Positions 46,093 through 54,786 are shown, counted from the first letter of the stretch. The stretch is DNA of 64,000 nucleotides from Arthrobacter sp. AFG20 (GCF_002892795.1 NZ_PJMC01000015.1:46762-110761), one strand, 5' to 3'. The notes: generated from the sequence alone by a model not told the origin. Numbers and translations are program-made.

Positions 46093-46206
46093 TTACCGCT
46101 GTCCTTTGAACAGCCGGTAGACAACAAAACCGGCAAACCAGGCCATGGAAAGGCTGGCAACGCCGAGCAGGACAAGGAAGAAGATTTCAAATGCAAGTAC
46201 GGACAT
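46093..46206 (-). CDS. 37-aa single-pass membrane protein
   Basis: Short ORF encoding MSVLAFEIFFLVLLGVASLS, then MAWFAGFVVYRLFKGQR. One hydrophobic stretch covers residues 3-31, followed by a basic end. The ATG lies exactly 6 nt after TAGGAT (46218-46213, minus strand) and has no ribosome-binding site, matching the leaderless pattern of its neighbours, which supports a real gene. The nitrobindin-like gene follows after 33 nt. No family recognised. Confidence 0.6.
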   Translation of the reverse strand: MSVLAFEIFFLVLLGVASLSMAWFAGFVVYRLFKGQR

Positions 46207-46212
46207 GATGCC

Positions 46213-46218
46213 ATCCTA
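46213..46218 (-). promoter_or_regulatory. -10 element for leaderless 37-aa ORF
   Basis: TAGGAT on the minus strand, 6 nt from the ATG at 46206. Confidence 0.45.
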
Positions 46219-46223
46219 ACCCG

Positions 46224-47015
46224 TCAGGAGATGAGTAGTTTGTCTATGAAGTAGGCGAGCGATCCGACCGCCGAAATCGGCGCCAGGCCCATTCCCAAAG
46301 CGGCCGGAAAGTTCAGCGGAGCACCCCGGAGAGTCACGAGCCGGCGGAAACTGACCAGGACCGCCCCGACCACCACACCGAACACGGCCGCGGGCAAAAC
46401 GGCGATGTCGGAGAACACCAGGCCGGCGAGCGGCCCGGCTAGTCCGGCCAGGGTGATGCCCAGGGGCGCAATGATCCGGTCCGGCCACCGGATGAGGCCG
46501 GCGAACAGCGCGACGGCGGCACTGATGCCGGCCACCAGCACCATCTCCTTGACACCGTTGAACCGGGCGCTGGCGATCCATCCGGAGCCCAGGCAGGAGA
46601 GGAGGACGCCCACGCTGCAGCCGAGTGTCGACTCGAGGCGCTGCGCCTGGCCGGTGCCGCGGACCAGCTGGACAAGGAACACGGCGGTGACGCCCAGGGC
46701 AATGAAGCCGGGCGTCCAGTTGAGGTAGCCCGGGGCGGCGGCGAAGGTGGCAGCAAGGGCCGAGCCGGCCCCTGACAGTCCGATCACGGCCGCGAGGGTT
46801 TTCTTGGCCGGGATTCCCAGGTAGTGGGGCCAGCCGACGCCGATCCCCAGGGCAAAAAGCACGGCAACCGCGAGGAGGACGTCCGGAGTCCGGAAGACGC
46901 TGGCCACCAGCGTGGCCAGGCCCGCCAGGCCAACGACTCCAATGCTCCATGACTGGAGCGTCCGGCCCGCAGCGACAGGAGCGCTGACCTCGGGGGCAGG
47001 CCGTGGCGTACTCAT
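46224..47015 (-). CDS. polytopic membrane protein, unknown function
   Basis: About 263 aa with eight or nine hydrophobic helices (segments such as GVVGLAGLATLVASVF, ALGIGVGWPHYLGIPAKKTL, GITLAGLAGPLAGLVFSDIA). No soluble domain and no transporter motif I recognise; the spacing resembles the permease-like proteins often seen beside glnR in Micrococcaceae, but this is only an impression. Start taken at MSTPRPAPEV (47015); an in-frame start at 47099 is possible. Divergent from glnR. Confidence 0.72.
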   Translation of the reverse strand: MSTPRPAPEVSAPVAAGRTLQSWSIGVVGLAGLATLVASVFRTPDVLLAVAVLFALGIGVGWPHYLGIPAKKTLAAVIGLSGAGSALAATFAAAPGYLNWTPGFIALGVTAVFLVQLVRGTGQAQRLESTLGCSVGVLLSCLGSGWIASARFNGVKEMVLVAGISAAVALFAGLIRWPDRIIAPLGITLAGLAGPLAGLVFSDIAVLPAAVFGVVVGAVLVSFRRLVTLRGAPLNFPAALGMGLAPISAVGSLAYFIDKLLIS

Positions 47016-47179
47016 CTCGGACTCTGCACTCAAATCTGCTGCGACCTCATCCTGGCTGTGCCGTTGACGGGCAGGGGCTCGGCCCCCTGACGGTTTCAAT
47101 CCTGCCCTATGTGACCGCCATATGTCGTAAACAAGGCGCGCGGGTACGCCTCATCCGTGTCCGTCAGGGAGCCGTTGGG

Positions 47180-47185
47180 TATACT
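47180..47185 (+). promoter_or_regulatory. glnR -10 element
   Basis: TATACT about 50 nt upstream of the glnR ATG. No convincing -35 was found. Confidence 0.4.
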
Positions 47186-47237
47186 CAGACATCAGCTCAG
47201 TCGCCCAACGATGCGCGGACAGCCCCTTGGAGGAATA

Positions 47238-47936
47238 ATGTCGCACATCCTGTTACTGACCAACAGCACCGGGTCATCGGTGGACATTCTGCCTGCCCTG
47301 GAGCTCCTGAACCACCGGGTGCACATCCTTCCCGCCGAGCCCACCGCCCTACTCGAGACAGATCCCTGCGACATCGTCCTCCTGGACGCGCGCAAAGACC
47401 TCGTGGGCGCCCGCTCCCTGACCCAACTCCTGAAGGCCACCGGACTCAGCGCACCTCTGGTGCTGATCCTCACCGAGGGCGGCATGGCGGCCGTTTCCTC
47501 AGCCTGGGCCGTCGATGACATCGTGCTCGACTCGGCCGGCCCCGCCGAGGTGGAGGCACGAATCCGCCTCTCTGTCGCCCGGGCTGTACCAGAGCAGGAC
47601 GAGGCTCCCTCCGAGATCCGGGCTGCCGGCGTCGTTATTGACGAGGCGAGCTACACGGCGCGCGTCAACGGTGCGGCACTGAACCTGACCTTCAAAGAAT
47701 TCGAACTCCTGAAGTACCTGGCGCAGCACCCCGGCCGGGTATTCACCCGGCAACAGCTCCTCACCGAAGTCTGGGGCTACGACTACTACGGCGGCACCCG
47801 GACCGTGGACGTCCACGTCCGGCGGCTGCGCGCCAAGCTGGGCGCCGACCACGAGAACCTGATCAGCACGGTGCGCAACGTGGGCTACCGGCTCACGCTA
47901 ATCCGCCAGCAGGAGGACGAACTCACCGAGGCGTAG
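47238..47936 (+). CDS. glnR: GlnR-type nitrogen regulator (OmpR/PhoB winged helix)
   Basis: 232 aa. It lines up along its whole length with what I recall of Streptomyces GlnR: opening MSHILLLTN, an atypical receiver with D50 in CDIVLLDARKDL, then VLILTEGGMAAVSSAWAVDD, and a winged-helix domain with LTFKEFELLKYLAQHPGRVF and GGTRTVDVHVRRLRAKLG. GlnR is an orphan regulator that works as a phosphorylation-independent dimer and controls glnA, amtB and related genes. ATG at 47238 is fixed by GGAGG 5 nt upstream. Ends in a strong terminator. Confidence 0.9.
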   Translation: MSHILLLTNSTGSSVDILPALELLNHRVHILPAEPTALLETDPCDIVLLDARKDLVGARSLTQLLKATGLSAPLVLILTEGGMAAVSSAWAVDDIVLDSAGPAEVEARIRLSVARAVPEQDEAPSEIRAAGVVIDEASYTARVNGAALNLTFKEFELLKYLAQHPGRVFTRQQLLTEVWGYDYYGGTRTVDVHVRRLRAKLGADHENLISTVRNVGYRLTLIRQQEDELTEA

Positions 47937-48001
47937 GCCTCAGGCGGACCCCCTCTGCGGCCGCAGAGTGCCTCTACCCCGGCACAACCTCAGCAGAAAT
48001 A

Positions 48002-48037
48002 CAGAATGGCCCGGCTCACCAGAGCCGGGCCATTCTG
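48002..48037 (+). terminator. glnR terminator
   Basis: Perfect 15-bp inverted repeat (48002-48016 with 48023-48037), 66 nt after the glnR stop, followed by CGTTTCT. The next 170 nt to mshD hold no gene. Confidence 0.8.
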
Positions 48038-48195
48038 CGTTTCTACTTATGAGTGGAGGACATACGGGTCGAACGTATCGAGGCCACCCCAGTGGTGGAT
48101 CCCCCTCGCAACCTGCCATGAATGCCGGCTGAGGTAACGACTATACGGGGCGCCACGGCCTGTTCCAAATCGGGCGTGCGCGGGTCGCGTCCGTA

Positions 48196-48201
48196 TAGCC
48201 T
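48196..48201 (+). promoter_or_regulatory. -10 element for leaderless mshD
   Basis: TAGCCT, 6 nt before the mshD ATG. Confidence 0.45.
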
Positions 48202-48207
48202 TACAGC

Positions 48208-49179
48208 ATGAGTCCTGCGCACCCGGAGAACTGGCCCGTCCTTGTCATCAAGGGCGGGGTGGATGAAGAGCAGCTGCGGGATGTCCGCGCCCTGCTCGCC
48301 GCCGCCGAGGAATCGGACGGCAATCCGCCCATTTCCGAACAGACCCTCGTGACCATGCGCGCGGCTGACACAGGCCCGCACACGCTGCTGACCCTTGCCC
48401 TCTACGCCCCGGATGAGAGGTCGGACCCCGCCACGGCACAGGACCTGGCCGGCTTCGCCGTGGTCGTCGAGGAGCCGGACGGGACAGGCGTGCTGGAAAT
48501 CGCAGTGCACCCCAGCTATCGGAACCAGGGCGTGGCAGACCGGCTGGCCAGCACGCTCAAGTCGTCGCGCGGTCTCGACGGGCTCAGGGCCTGGTCGCAC
48601 GGCAACCATGAGGCCGCCGCGGACCTGGCCGCCCGGTACGGCTATGGCCCGGTTCGGGAACTGTGGAAGATGCGGCTCACCACCGCCGCCGCTGACCTGC
48701 CCGACGTCGGTCTTCCGGACGGCGTCTCGATCCGCGCCTTCGTGCCGGGCCAGGACGAAGAGGCCTGGCTCGTGGCCAACCGTGAAGCGTTCGCGCACCA
48801 CCCGGAGCAAGGATCCCTGACCAGGGCCGACCTGCAGGCCCGGATGGAAGAACCCTGGTTCGACCCCGCCGGTTTCCTGCTGGCCGAGGGCCGGGACGGG
48901 CGGCTCCTGGGCTACCACTGGACCAAAGTGCATCCACGGCACGGGACACACCCTGCCATCGGCGAGGTGTACGTGGTGGGCGTTACTCCGGCCGCCCAGG
49001 GCATGGGCCTGGGCAAGGCGCTGACCATCGCCGGGATCCGGCACCTCCAGCAGCAGGGCCTGCACGCCGTCATGTTGTACACGGATGCGGACAACACTCC
49101 GGCTGTCTCGCTGTACCGGCGACTGGGCTTCACACGCTGGGACATGGACGTGATGTACGGGCCGGTTGAGGGGCGTTAA
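48208..49179 (+). CDS. mshD: mycothiol synthase
   Basis: 323-aa two-domain GNAT that acetylates Cys-GlcN-Ins in the last step of mycothiol synthesis. Domain 1 has LEIAVHPSYRNQGVADRLAST; domain 2 has YVVGVTPAAQGMGLGKALTI and ends MLYTDADNTPAVSLYRRLGF, the MshD hallmark. Catalytic-site proximity features ALTIAGIRHLQQQGL are also typical. Start lies 6 nt after TAGCCT with no ribosome-binding site (probably leaderless). Marks the organism as a mycothiol producer. Confidence 0.93.
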   Translation: MSPAHPENWPVLVIKGGVDEEQLRDVRALLAAAEESDGNPPISEQTLVTMRAADTGPHTLLTLALYAPDERSDPATAQDLAGFAVVVEEPDGTGVLEIAVHPSYRNQGVADRLASTLKSSRGLDGLRAWSHGNHEAAADLAARYGYGPVRELWKMRLTTAAADLPDVGLPDGVSIRAFVPGQDEEAWLVANREAFAHHPEQGSLTRADLQARMEEPWFDPAGFLLAEGRDGRLLGYHWTKVHPRHGTHPAIGEVYVVGVTPAAQGMGLGKALTIAGIRHLQQQGLHAVMLYTDADNTPAVSLYRRLGFTRWDMDVMYGPVEGR

Positions 49180-49283
49180 CCGGCTCTTTGACGCTTGGTC
49201 CGGCCGTCCCGAAATCTTCGGGTCCCGGACCCGTGAATGCTTGTAAGGTTGAAAATAAACCCGCCAGTACTCAAGGAGAGCGC

Positions 49284-51533
49284 ATGCAACCGGAATCCGC
49301 CGGAACAGCCACCACCGAAATCAAGGCTGCCCCTGCGCGCGCCCGGTTCGGCTCCTCCGAAGTGCCGGCCTCCCGCGCCACGCAGGACCGGATCGATATC
49401 CCTGAGTTCGCTGCCATCCTGGAGCCGGACGGGGAGATCAGCCCGGACCGGTTCCTGGACCGCGAGCTGAGCTGGCTAGCGTTCAACGCCCGGGTTCTCG
49501 AATTGGCAGAAGACCCCGATCTGTACCTGCTGGAGCGCGTCAACTTCCTCTCGATCTTCGCCTCCAACCTCGACGAATTCTTCATGGTCCGCGTGGCCGG
49601 CCTGAAGCGCCGCATCGCCACCGGGCTGGCCGTCCCCTCCCCGGCCGGGCTAAGCCCCGTCCAGGTCCTGGAACAGATCGGCGAGGCAGCCCACCGCCTG
49701 CAGCAGCGGCATGCCCAGGTCTACGCCGAGCAGATCCGGCCGGCCCTGGCCTATGAGCACATCCACCTCATGCACTGGGACGAGCTCGACGACGAAGCCC
49801 GGCACCGGCTCAGCGCCATGTTCGCGGAGAAGGTCTTCCCGATCCTCACCCCGCTGGCCGTGGACCCCGCCCACCCCTTCCCCTACATCTCGGGCCTTTC
49901 CCTGAACCTGGCCGTGGTGGTCCGGAACCCGGTCAGTGACAAGGAGCTGTTCGCCCGCGTCAAGGTGCCGGACCAGCTGCCCCGCCTGATCTCCATCGAT
50001 GGCCCCCGGGCCGGCTCGGTGCCCGGCCGCGTGGCACGGTTCATCGCCCTCGAGGAAGTCATCGCCGTCCACCTGGACCAGCTTTTCGCCGGCATGGAGG
50101 TCCTGGAGCACCACACCTTCCGTGTGACCCGCAACGAGGACGTCGAGGTGGAAGAGGACGACGCCGAGAACCTCCTGCAGGCGCTTGAGAAGGAACTGCT
50201 GCGCCGCCGGTTCGGCCCGCCCGTCCGGCTCGAGGTCACCAACGACATCAACCCGAACATCCGCGCACTGCTGATCCGCGAGCTCGGCGTGGACGAGTCC
50301 GAGGTCTACTCCGTTCCGGCGCCTCTTGACCTGCGCGGCTTGTCCGTGATCGGCGGCATCGACCGTGCGGACCTGCATTACCCCAAGCACGTGCCCCACA
50401 CCTCGCGGTACCTGAACGAGTCCGAGACGTCCAAGGCCGCGAACGTCTTCGCCGCGATGCGCCGCCGCGACATCCTGCTGCACCACCCCTATGATTCGTT
50501 CTCCACGTCCGTGCAGGCGTTCCTGGAACAGGCGGCGGCGGACCCCAAGGTGCAGGCTATCAAGCAGACCCTGTACCGCACCTCGGGCGACTCCCCCATT
50601 GTCGACGCCCTGATCGATGCTGCCGAGGCGGGCAAGCAGGTGCTGGCCCTCGTGGAGATCAAGGCCCGTTTCGACGAGCAGGCGAACATCTCATGGGCCC
50701 GCAAGCTGGAGCAGGCCGGCGTCCACGTGGTCTACGGCATCGTGGGCCTGAAGACCCACTGCAAGCTCTCCCTCGTGGTCCGCCAGGAGGTGGACGGGCT
50801 GCGCCGCTACTGCCACATAGGAACCGGCAACTACCACCCGCGGACTGCGCGCTACTACGAGGACCTCGGACTCCTGACCGCTAACGAGCAGGTGGGCGAG
50901 GACCTGTCCAAGCTGTTCAACCAGCTGTCCGGGTACGCCCCCAAGTCGACCTTCAAGCGGCTCCTGGTGGCCCCGCGGTCCGTGCGTTCGGGACTGATCG
51001 ACAGGATTGAAACCGAAATCCGCAATGCCCGCGCCGGCATCCCCGCGCGGGTGCAGATCAAGGTGAACTCCATGGTGGATGAGTCCATCATCGATTCCCT
51101 GTACCGCGCTTCCCAGGCAGGCGTGAAGGTGGACGTCATTGTCCGCGGCATCTGCTCCCTGCGCCCCGGCATCCCCGGGCTGAGCGAGAACATCACGGTC
51201 CGCTCCGTCCTTGGCCGCTTCCTTGAACACTCGCGCGTGTTCGCCTTCAGCAACGGAGGCGACCCCGTCGTGTACATCGGCTCGGCGGACATGATGCACC
51301 GCAACCTGGACCGCCGGGTGGAGGCGCTGGTGCAGCTGTCCGGGGGCGAAGATACCGCCTACGTCCTGGACCTGATGCGCCGGTACATGGACCCCGAGAC
51401 GTCCAGCTGGCACCTGGACAGCGACGGCGAGTGGACCCGCCACCACATCGGCGACGACGGCAGGAAGCTGGACGACGTCCAATCCTGGCTCCTGGCATCA
51501 CGCTCCCGGCAGCGCGCCGTCGCCCGGCGGTAG
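49284..51533 (+). CDS. ppk: polyphosphate kinase 1
   Basis: 749-aa enzyme that builds long-chain polyphosphate from ATP at the membrane. N-domain LSWLAFNARVLELAED, the PLD-like half with HPYDSFSTSVQAFLEQAA, and the two histidine sites VGLKTHCKLSLVVR and YCHIGTGNYHPRTARYYED. Start ATG at 49284 (MQPESAGTAT) because AAGGAGAG is 3-8 nt upstream; the frame upstream to 49188 lacks a site. Followed closely by a Nudix-phosphatase gene, the same order as ppk1-mutT1 in mycobacteria. Confidence 0.96.
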   Translation: MQPESAGTATTEIKAAPARARFGSSEVPASRATQDRIDIPEFAAILEPDGEISPDRFLDRELSWLAFNARVLELAEDPDLYLLERVNFLSIFASNLDEFFMVRVAGLKRRIATGLAVPSPAGLSPVQVLEQIGEAAHRLQQRHAQVYAEQIRPALAYEHIHLMHWDELDDEARHRLSAMFAEKVFPILTPLAVDPAHPFPYISGLSLNLAVVVRNPVSDKELFARVKVPDQLPRLISIDGPRAGSVPGRVARFIALEEVIAVHLDQLFAGMEVLEHHTFRVTRNEDVEVEEDDAENLLQALEKELLRRRFGPPVRLEVTNDINPNIRALLIRELGVDESEVYSVPAPLDLRGLSVIGGIDRADLHYPKHVPHTSRYLNESETSKAANVFAAMRRRDILLHHPYDSFSTSVQAFLEQAAADPKVQAIKQTLYRTSGDSPIVDALIDAAEAGKQVLALVEIKARFDEQANISWARKLEQAGVHVVYGIVGLKTHCKLSLVVRQEVDGLRRYCHIGTGNYHPRTARYYEDLGLLTANEQVGEDLSKLFNQLSGYAPKSTFKRLLVAPRSVRSGLIDRIETEIRNARAGIPARVQIKVNSMVDESIIDSLYRASQAGVKVDVIVRGICSLRPGIPGLSENITVRSVLGRFLEHSRVFAFSNGGDPVVYIGSADMMHRNLDRRVEALVQLSGGEDTAYVLDLMRRYMDPETSSWHLDSDGEWTRHHIGDDGRKLDDVQSWLLASRSRQRAVARR

Positions 51534-51544
51534 GAATCCGGCCT

Positions 51545-52516
51545 TTGAAGAGCAGCGACTCACCCATAGCGGACCAGACCGACCACCCGGGCGAGCCGGT
51601 CGCCGTCACGGCCGCCGGCGCCCTGCCTTGGCGCGTCAAGAAGGACCAGCTGGAGGTCCTCCTGATCCACCGGCCCCGGTACGACGACTGGTCCTGGCCC
51701 AAGGGCAAGCTCGACCCCGGCGAAACTGTGCCCGAGTGCGCGGTCCGCGAGGTGGAGGAGGAGATCGGCCTCGTGGCGCCGCTGGGCATCCCCCTCCCGC
51801 CCATCCACTACCATGTCTCCGCCGGGCTGAAGGTTGTGCACTACTGGGCCGTTGAGGTCACCGGCAATTCCCTGCGGCCCGACGGCAAGGAAGTGGACAG
51901 CGTCATGTGGTGCGCACCGGAGCGTGCGGCCGCGCTGCTGTCCAACCCGTCAGACCGGGCGCCGCTGGAATACTTGGCGGCGGCCCACGCCCGCAAGGAA
52001 CTGCAGACCTGGCCGCTCGTCATCGTGCGCCATGCCAAGGCCAAACCGCGATCGTCGTGGACCAAGGCAGAAGGCGAACGGCCCCTGGCAGCCACCGGCA
52101 TCCGCCAGGCCCAGGCCGTGCACAGGCTGCTAAAGGCGTGGAAGCCCATGCGGGTAGTCAGCAGCCCGTGGCTGCGCTGCGTGGCGACCATCGCTCCCTA
52201 CGTCAAGTCAGCGGACGCCAAGGTGAAACTCGTGGATGCGCTGACGGAGCACCGGCATGCCCGCAACCCCAAAAAGACCGCTGCCGTCGTGGACGCATTG
52301 TTCGACAAGCAGCGCGCAGTGGTGCTGTGCACGCACCGGCCGGCCCTCCCCACCGTGCTGGGCCAGCTCGCCGGCTACATGACCCCGCGGCTTAAGGGCC
52401 TGCTGCCGGTGGCGGACCCCTACCTCGCCCCGGGGGAAATGATCATCTGTCACGTAGCGCACGGCAGTAAGAGCAGGATCGTGTCAGTGGAGCAGTTCAA
52501 ACCCTTTGACGACTGA
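51545..52516 (+). CDS. Nudix hydrolase fused to histidine phosphatase (MutT1-type)
   Basis: 323 aa, two domains. Residues 18-145 are a Nudix domain; the Nudix box spans G54-L76 with E60, R68, E69, E72, E73 and G75 in place. Residues ~155-323 are a histidine-phosphatase domain starting PLVIVRHAKAK with R-H catalytic pair and a second His in LCTHRPALP. Mycobacterial MutT1 of this design hydrolyses 8-oxo-dGTP and diadenosine polyphosphates. TTG start at 51545, 11 nt after ppk, with AGGA upstream; longer frames run back into ppk. Confidence 0.87.
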   Translation: MKSSDSPIADQTDHPGEPVAVTAAGALPWRVKKDQLEVLLIHRPRYDDWSWPKGKLDPGETVPECAVREVEEEIGLVAPLGIPLPPIHYHVSAGLKVVHYWAVEVTGNSLRPDGKEVDSVMWCAPERAAALLSNPSDRAPLEYLAAAHARKELQTWPLVIVRHAKAKPRSSWTKAEGERPLAATGIRQAQAVHRLLKAWKPMRVVSSPWLRCVATIAPYVKSADAKVKLVDALTEHRHARNPKKTAAVVDALFDKQRAVVLCTHRPALPTVLGQLAGYMTPRLKGLLPVADPYLAPGEMIICHVAHGSKSRIVSVEQFKPFDD

Positions 52517-52548
52517 GTCTCCACCGCCGTCCAGGTGTCCCGCTTGAC

Positions 52549-52590
52549 CCCGCTATCTTTGTATCAAATACTTGATACAAAGATAGCGGG
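52549..52590. repeat. perfect 19-bp inverted repeat, likely operator
   Basis: Arms 52549-52567 and 52572-52590 are exact complements with a 4-nt ATAC centre. Its core (TATCAAATACTTGATA) is markedly A/T-rich against the surrounding GC-rich DNA. It lies 66 nt before a membrane-protein gene that is followed by a GntR-type regulator. It may be that regulator's operator; as the centre is short, it could also act as the terminator for the ppk-mutT1 unit. Confidence 0.7.
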
Positions 52591-52650
52591 TCGGGATCAG
52601 GCGCTTCGGGATCAGGCGTTTCGGGATCAGGCGTTTGAGGATCATTGGGG
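52591..52650 (+). repeat. 15-nt direct repeats, three full copies and a decayed fourth
   Basis: The unit TCGGGATCAGGCGYT occurs at 52591-52605, 52606-52620 and 52621-52635; 52636-52650 is a diverged copy. It directly abuts the inverted repeat and ends just before the ribosome-binding site of the next gene, so it would lie in the promoter or 5' leader. Confidence 0.85.
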
Positions 52651-52656
52651 GATCTG

Positions 52657-54315
52657 ATGCCAATACTGTTTGAGCTGCCGCCCATGGCGCTGCTGGGACC
52701 GCTGCTGGCTGCAATGGGGATTTACGGGTTATTGCGCTGGGTTGTCTGGGCGCCGGGCGGCGGCACCTCGCCCAGGTCCATTTCAGACCACGCGCTCTGG
52801 GTGGGCGTCATCGGCTGGCTGGCGAGCACATTACAGGGAGCAGCGAACGCGGGCATCATCCCCTCCAGCCCGCAGACGCCGTCGCTCCAGCAGCCTGCGG
52901 ACATCCTGGAGGCGCTGGCCTGGCCGGTAGTCGGTTGCCTCGGTGTCCATGCGCTGGGCCAGCTTAGCTATCCGGGTCCACGTGGTTCGCGCCGGCTGGC
53001 AACCCTCTCCGTCCGGCGGGTCAGGGACTTTCTGCCCTGGAAGCTCGCCTGGACGACGCTCGGCATTTTCGCCGCCTCCGCCGCAACCGTCACATGGGCA
53101 GCCATGCAGCCGGCGTACCGTCCGGTGCCGCCTGCTACTCCGCCGGACGGCGCTACCGGCCCCAGCTTCTTCGATGACGGACGGATTCCCGGCACAGAAC
53201 TGGCCGCCTGCCTGGCTACCGCGCTGCTTCTGCTCGCGGCCGGTACCGTTCTGGTGCTGTGGCTGATTTCCCGCCGCCGGCAGCTGGAAGCCCTGGATGC
53301 CGGCGACAACGCCCTCCTCCGCACGATCGCGATGAACCGGCTGCTGCGGACTGTCTCCACCATTGCCGCGGGGCTCGCGGCCATCGCCGGCAACTTTGCG
53401 TCCCGTCCGGAGCCGGCAATTGCCACCTCATGGACCAACCCCGTCGGGCTGGTGGCCCCCGTGGTGCTGTTCGTGATGTGGCTGTGGCAGCCGCCCCAGC
53501 TGGCAAGCCTCCGGCCCCGCAAAGCCCAAATCCGCCGGGCTTCGTCTTCCGGCCGGAAGAGCGTCCGGAACCTCCGTAGCGCGAAGCATCCGGCCGCAGT
53601 GCTCACCGTGTCGCTCGGCGCACTCCTCGGACTGGCCGCGGTGGCGCCGGGGATGGCAGTCCTGTTCTTTCTGGGCTCCACGAATCCGGCCCGTGCCACC
53701 GTGATCTCGGCTGTGATGGCCGGGTGCGTCCTGCTGGCCATCCTGGCCGGGGAGCTGCTCCTCGAACGGAATTACGGCGCCGCCTCTGCAGTGCGGAGCT
53801 GGCCCGTCCAGCCGGTGGCGCCCGCCCTCCTCACCGCCACGATCATTGGCCTGCTGCTGCTGGCAGTCGTGACGGTGATGACCGCCGTCGGAGAAGCAGC
53901 ACTTCGGTCCGGAACGCCAGTGATCCCGGGCTGGATACCGACGGCGGCGGCCACTGCCGCCGTCGCTGTCACGGCTGTGCCCGCCATCCAAGCCGTTCGC
54001 CGGCGCCGCGGCATCGTCACCTTGGAGGACGGACTGGACGCGGCGCTGCGCGCCGTCACGCTCAACAGGATCGTGCGGATTCTGGCCGCCTTCCTGCTGG
54101 CACAGGCGGGTGGCCTGCTGATAGCGGCACACCGGGCATGGGGTGCGCTGCTGGGAACGCAGACGGTTCCGGCCGAAGTGTGGCAAGGAGCCGCGGCCGC
54201 CACCGGGTACGTGCTGGTGGCAGCCGCCGTGGTGCTTTCCCTGATTCCCGTGACCGCTTTCGGCCCCAGGAGCGCACCCGCCGCCCGGCACGCACCGGTG
54301 GCACCTGCGCGATGA
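52657..54315 (+). CDS. polytopic membrane protein with internal duplication
   Basis: 552 aa with about twelve helices. Two related segments stand out: one around residues 205-245 (RRRQLEALDAGDNALLRTIA, then MNRLLRTVSTIAAGLA) and one around 447-490 (RRRRGIVTLEDGLDAALRAV, then TLNRIVRILAAFLLAQAGG). No transporter motif recognised. ATG at 52657, preceded by GGGGGAT. Its stop overlaps the GntR start (ATGA). In YtrA-type systems the GntR regulator is paired with ABC transporter parts; none is seen here. Confidence 0.75.
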   Translation: MPILFELPPMALLGPLLAAMGIYGLLRWVVWAPGGGTSPRSISDHALWVGVIGWLASTLQGAANAGIIPSSPQTPSLQQPADILEALAWPVVGCLGVHALGQLSYPGPRGSRRLATLSVRRVRDFLPWKLAWTTLGIFAASAATVTWAAMQPAYRPVPPATPPDGATGPSFFDDGRIPGTELAACLATALLLLAAGTVLVLWLISRRRQLEALDAGDNALLRTIAMNRLLRTVSTIAAGLAAIAGNFASRPEPAIATSWTNPVGLVAPVVLFVMWLWQPPQLASLRPRKAQIRRASSSGRKSVRNLRSAKHPAAVLTVSLGALLGLAAVAPGMAVLFFLGSTNPARATVISAVMAGCVLLAILAGELLLERNYGAASAVRSWPVQPVAPALLTATIIGLLLLAVVTVMTAVGEAALRSGTPVIPGWIPTAAATAAVAVTAVPAIQAVRRRRGIVTLEDGLDAALRAVTLNRIVRILAAFLLAQAGGLLIAAHRAWGALLGTQTVPAEVWQGAAAATGYVLVAAAVVLSLIPVTAFGPRSAPAARHAPVAPAR

Positions 54316-54764
54316 CAGCGGGCATTTCGGTGGACCTGAGCTCCCCCACTCCCCCATACGAGCAGATCCGGCTGCAGATCAGCGCGCTGATCTCCGCGGG
54401 CGGGCTCATGGCCGGGACGCGGCTGCCGGCAGTCCGCAGCCTCGCGGCAGACCTGGGGCTTGCCGCCGGGACCGTCGCCCGCGCGTACAAGGAACTCGAA
54501 CAGGCCGGGCTGATCGAGACCCGGCGCCGGAACGGAACCGTCGTCGTCGGGCTCCCGACATACCGTGGGCAGGACACCGGTGTGCCCGGCTCCGGAGGGG
54601 CCGATTCCATTACCGCCGGCCCCGGTGCGGCCGCAGCGGAACTGGGTGCCGCCGTCGAGCGTCTCATCCTGGCCGGAACCAAGGCGGGACTGCCCGACGA
54701 GGAGCTTCTCGCGCTGCTGCGCGCTGGTCTGCAGCGGCGCCCCGGCCCTGGCTCGTTGGAATAG
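54312..54764 (+). CDS. GntR family regulator, YtrA-type
   Basis: 150 aa with an N-terminal winged helix: PPYEQIRLQISALISAGGLM, GTRLPAVRSLAADLGLAAGT, VARAYKELEQAGLIETRRRN. The effector-binding part is a short Gly/Ala-rich C-terminal stretch, as in the YtrA subfamily, whose members usually autoregulate their operon. ATG at 54312 overlaps the upstream stop. Confidence 0.88.
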   Translation: MTAGISVDLSSPTPPYEQIRLQISALISAGGLMAGTRLPAVRSLAADLGLAAGTVARAYKELEQAGLIETRRRNGTVVVGLPTYRGQDTGVPGSGGADSITAGPGAAAAELGAAVERLILAGTKAGLPDEELLALLRAGLQRRPGPGSLE

Positions 54765-54774
54765 GCCAGTCGAA

Positions 54775-54780
54775 TAGACT
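54775..54780 (+). promoter_or_regulatory. -10 element for leaderless thyA
   Basis: TAGACT, 6 nt before the thyA GTG; it lies within a small CCAGTC/GACTGG inverted repeat. Confidence 0.45.
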
Positions 54781-54786
54781 GGACGG

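Noticed and set aside
48038..48110. tRNA-like tail (GGGTCGAAC and GC-rich hairpins) after glnR
   Set aside because: No acceptor stem or anticodon arm can be folded on either strand; the T-loop resemblance is partial.
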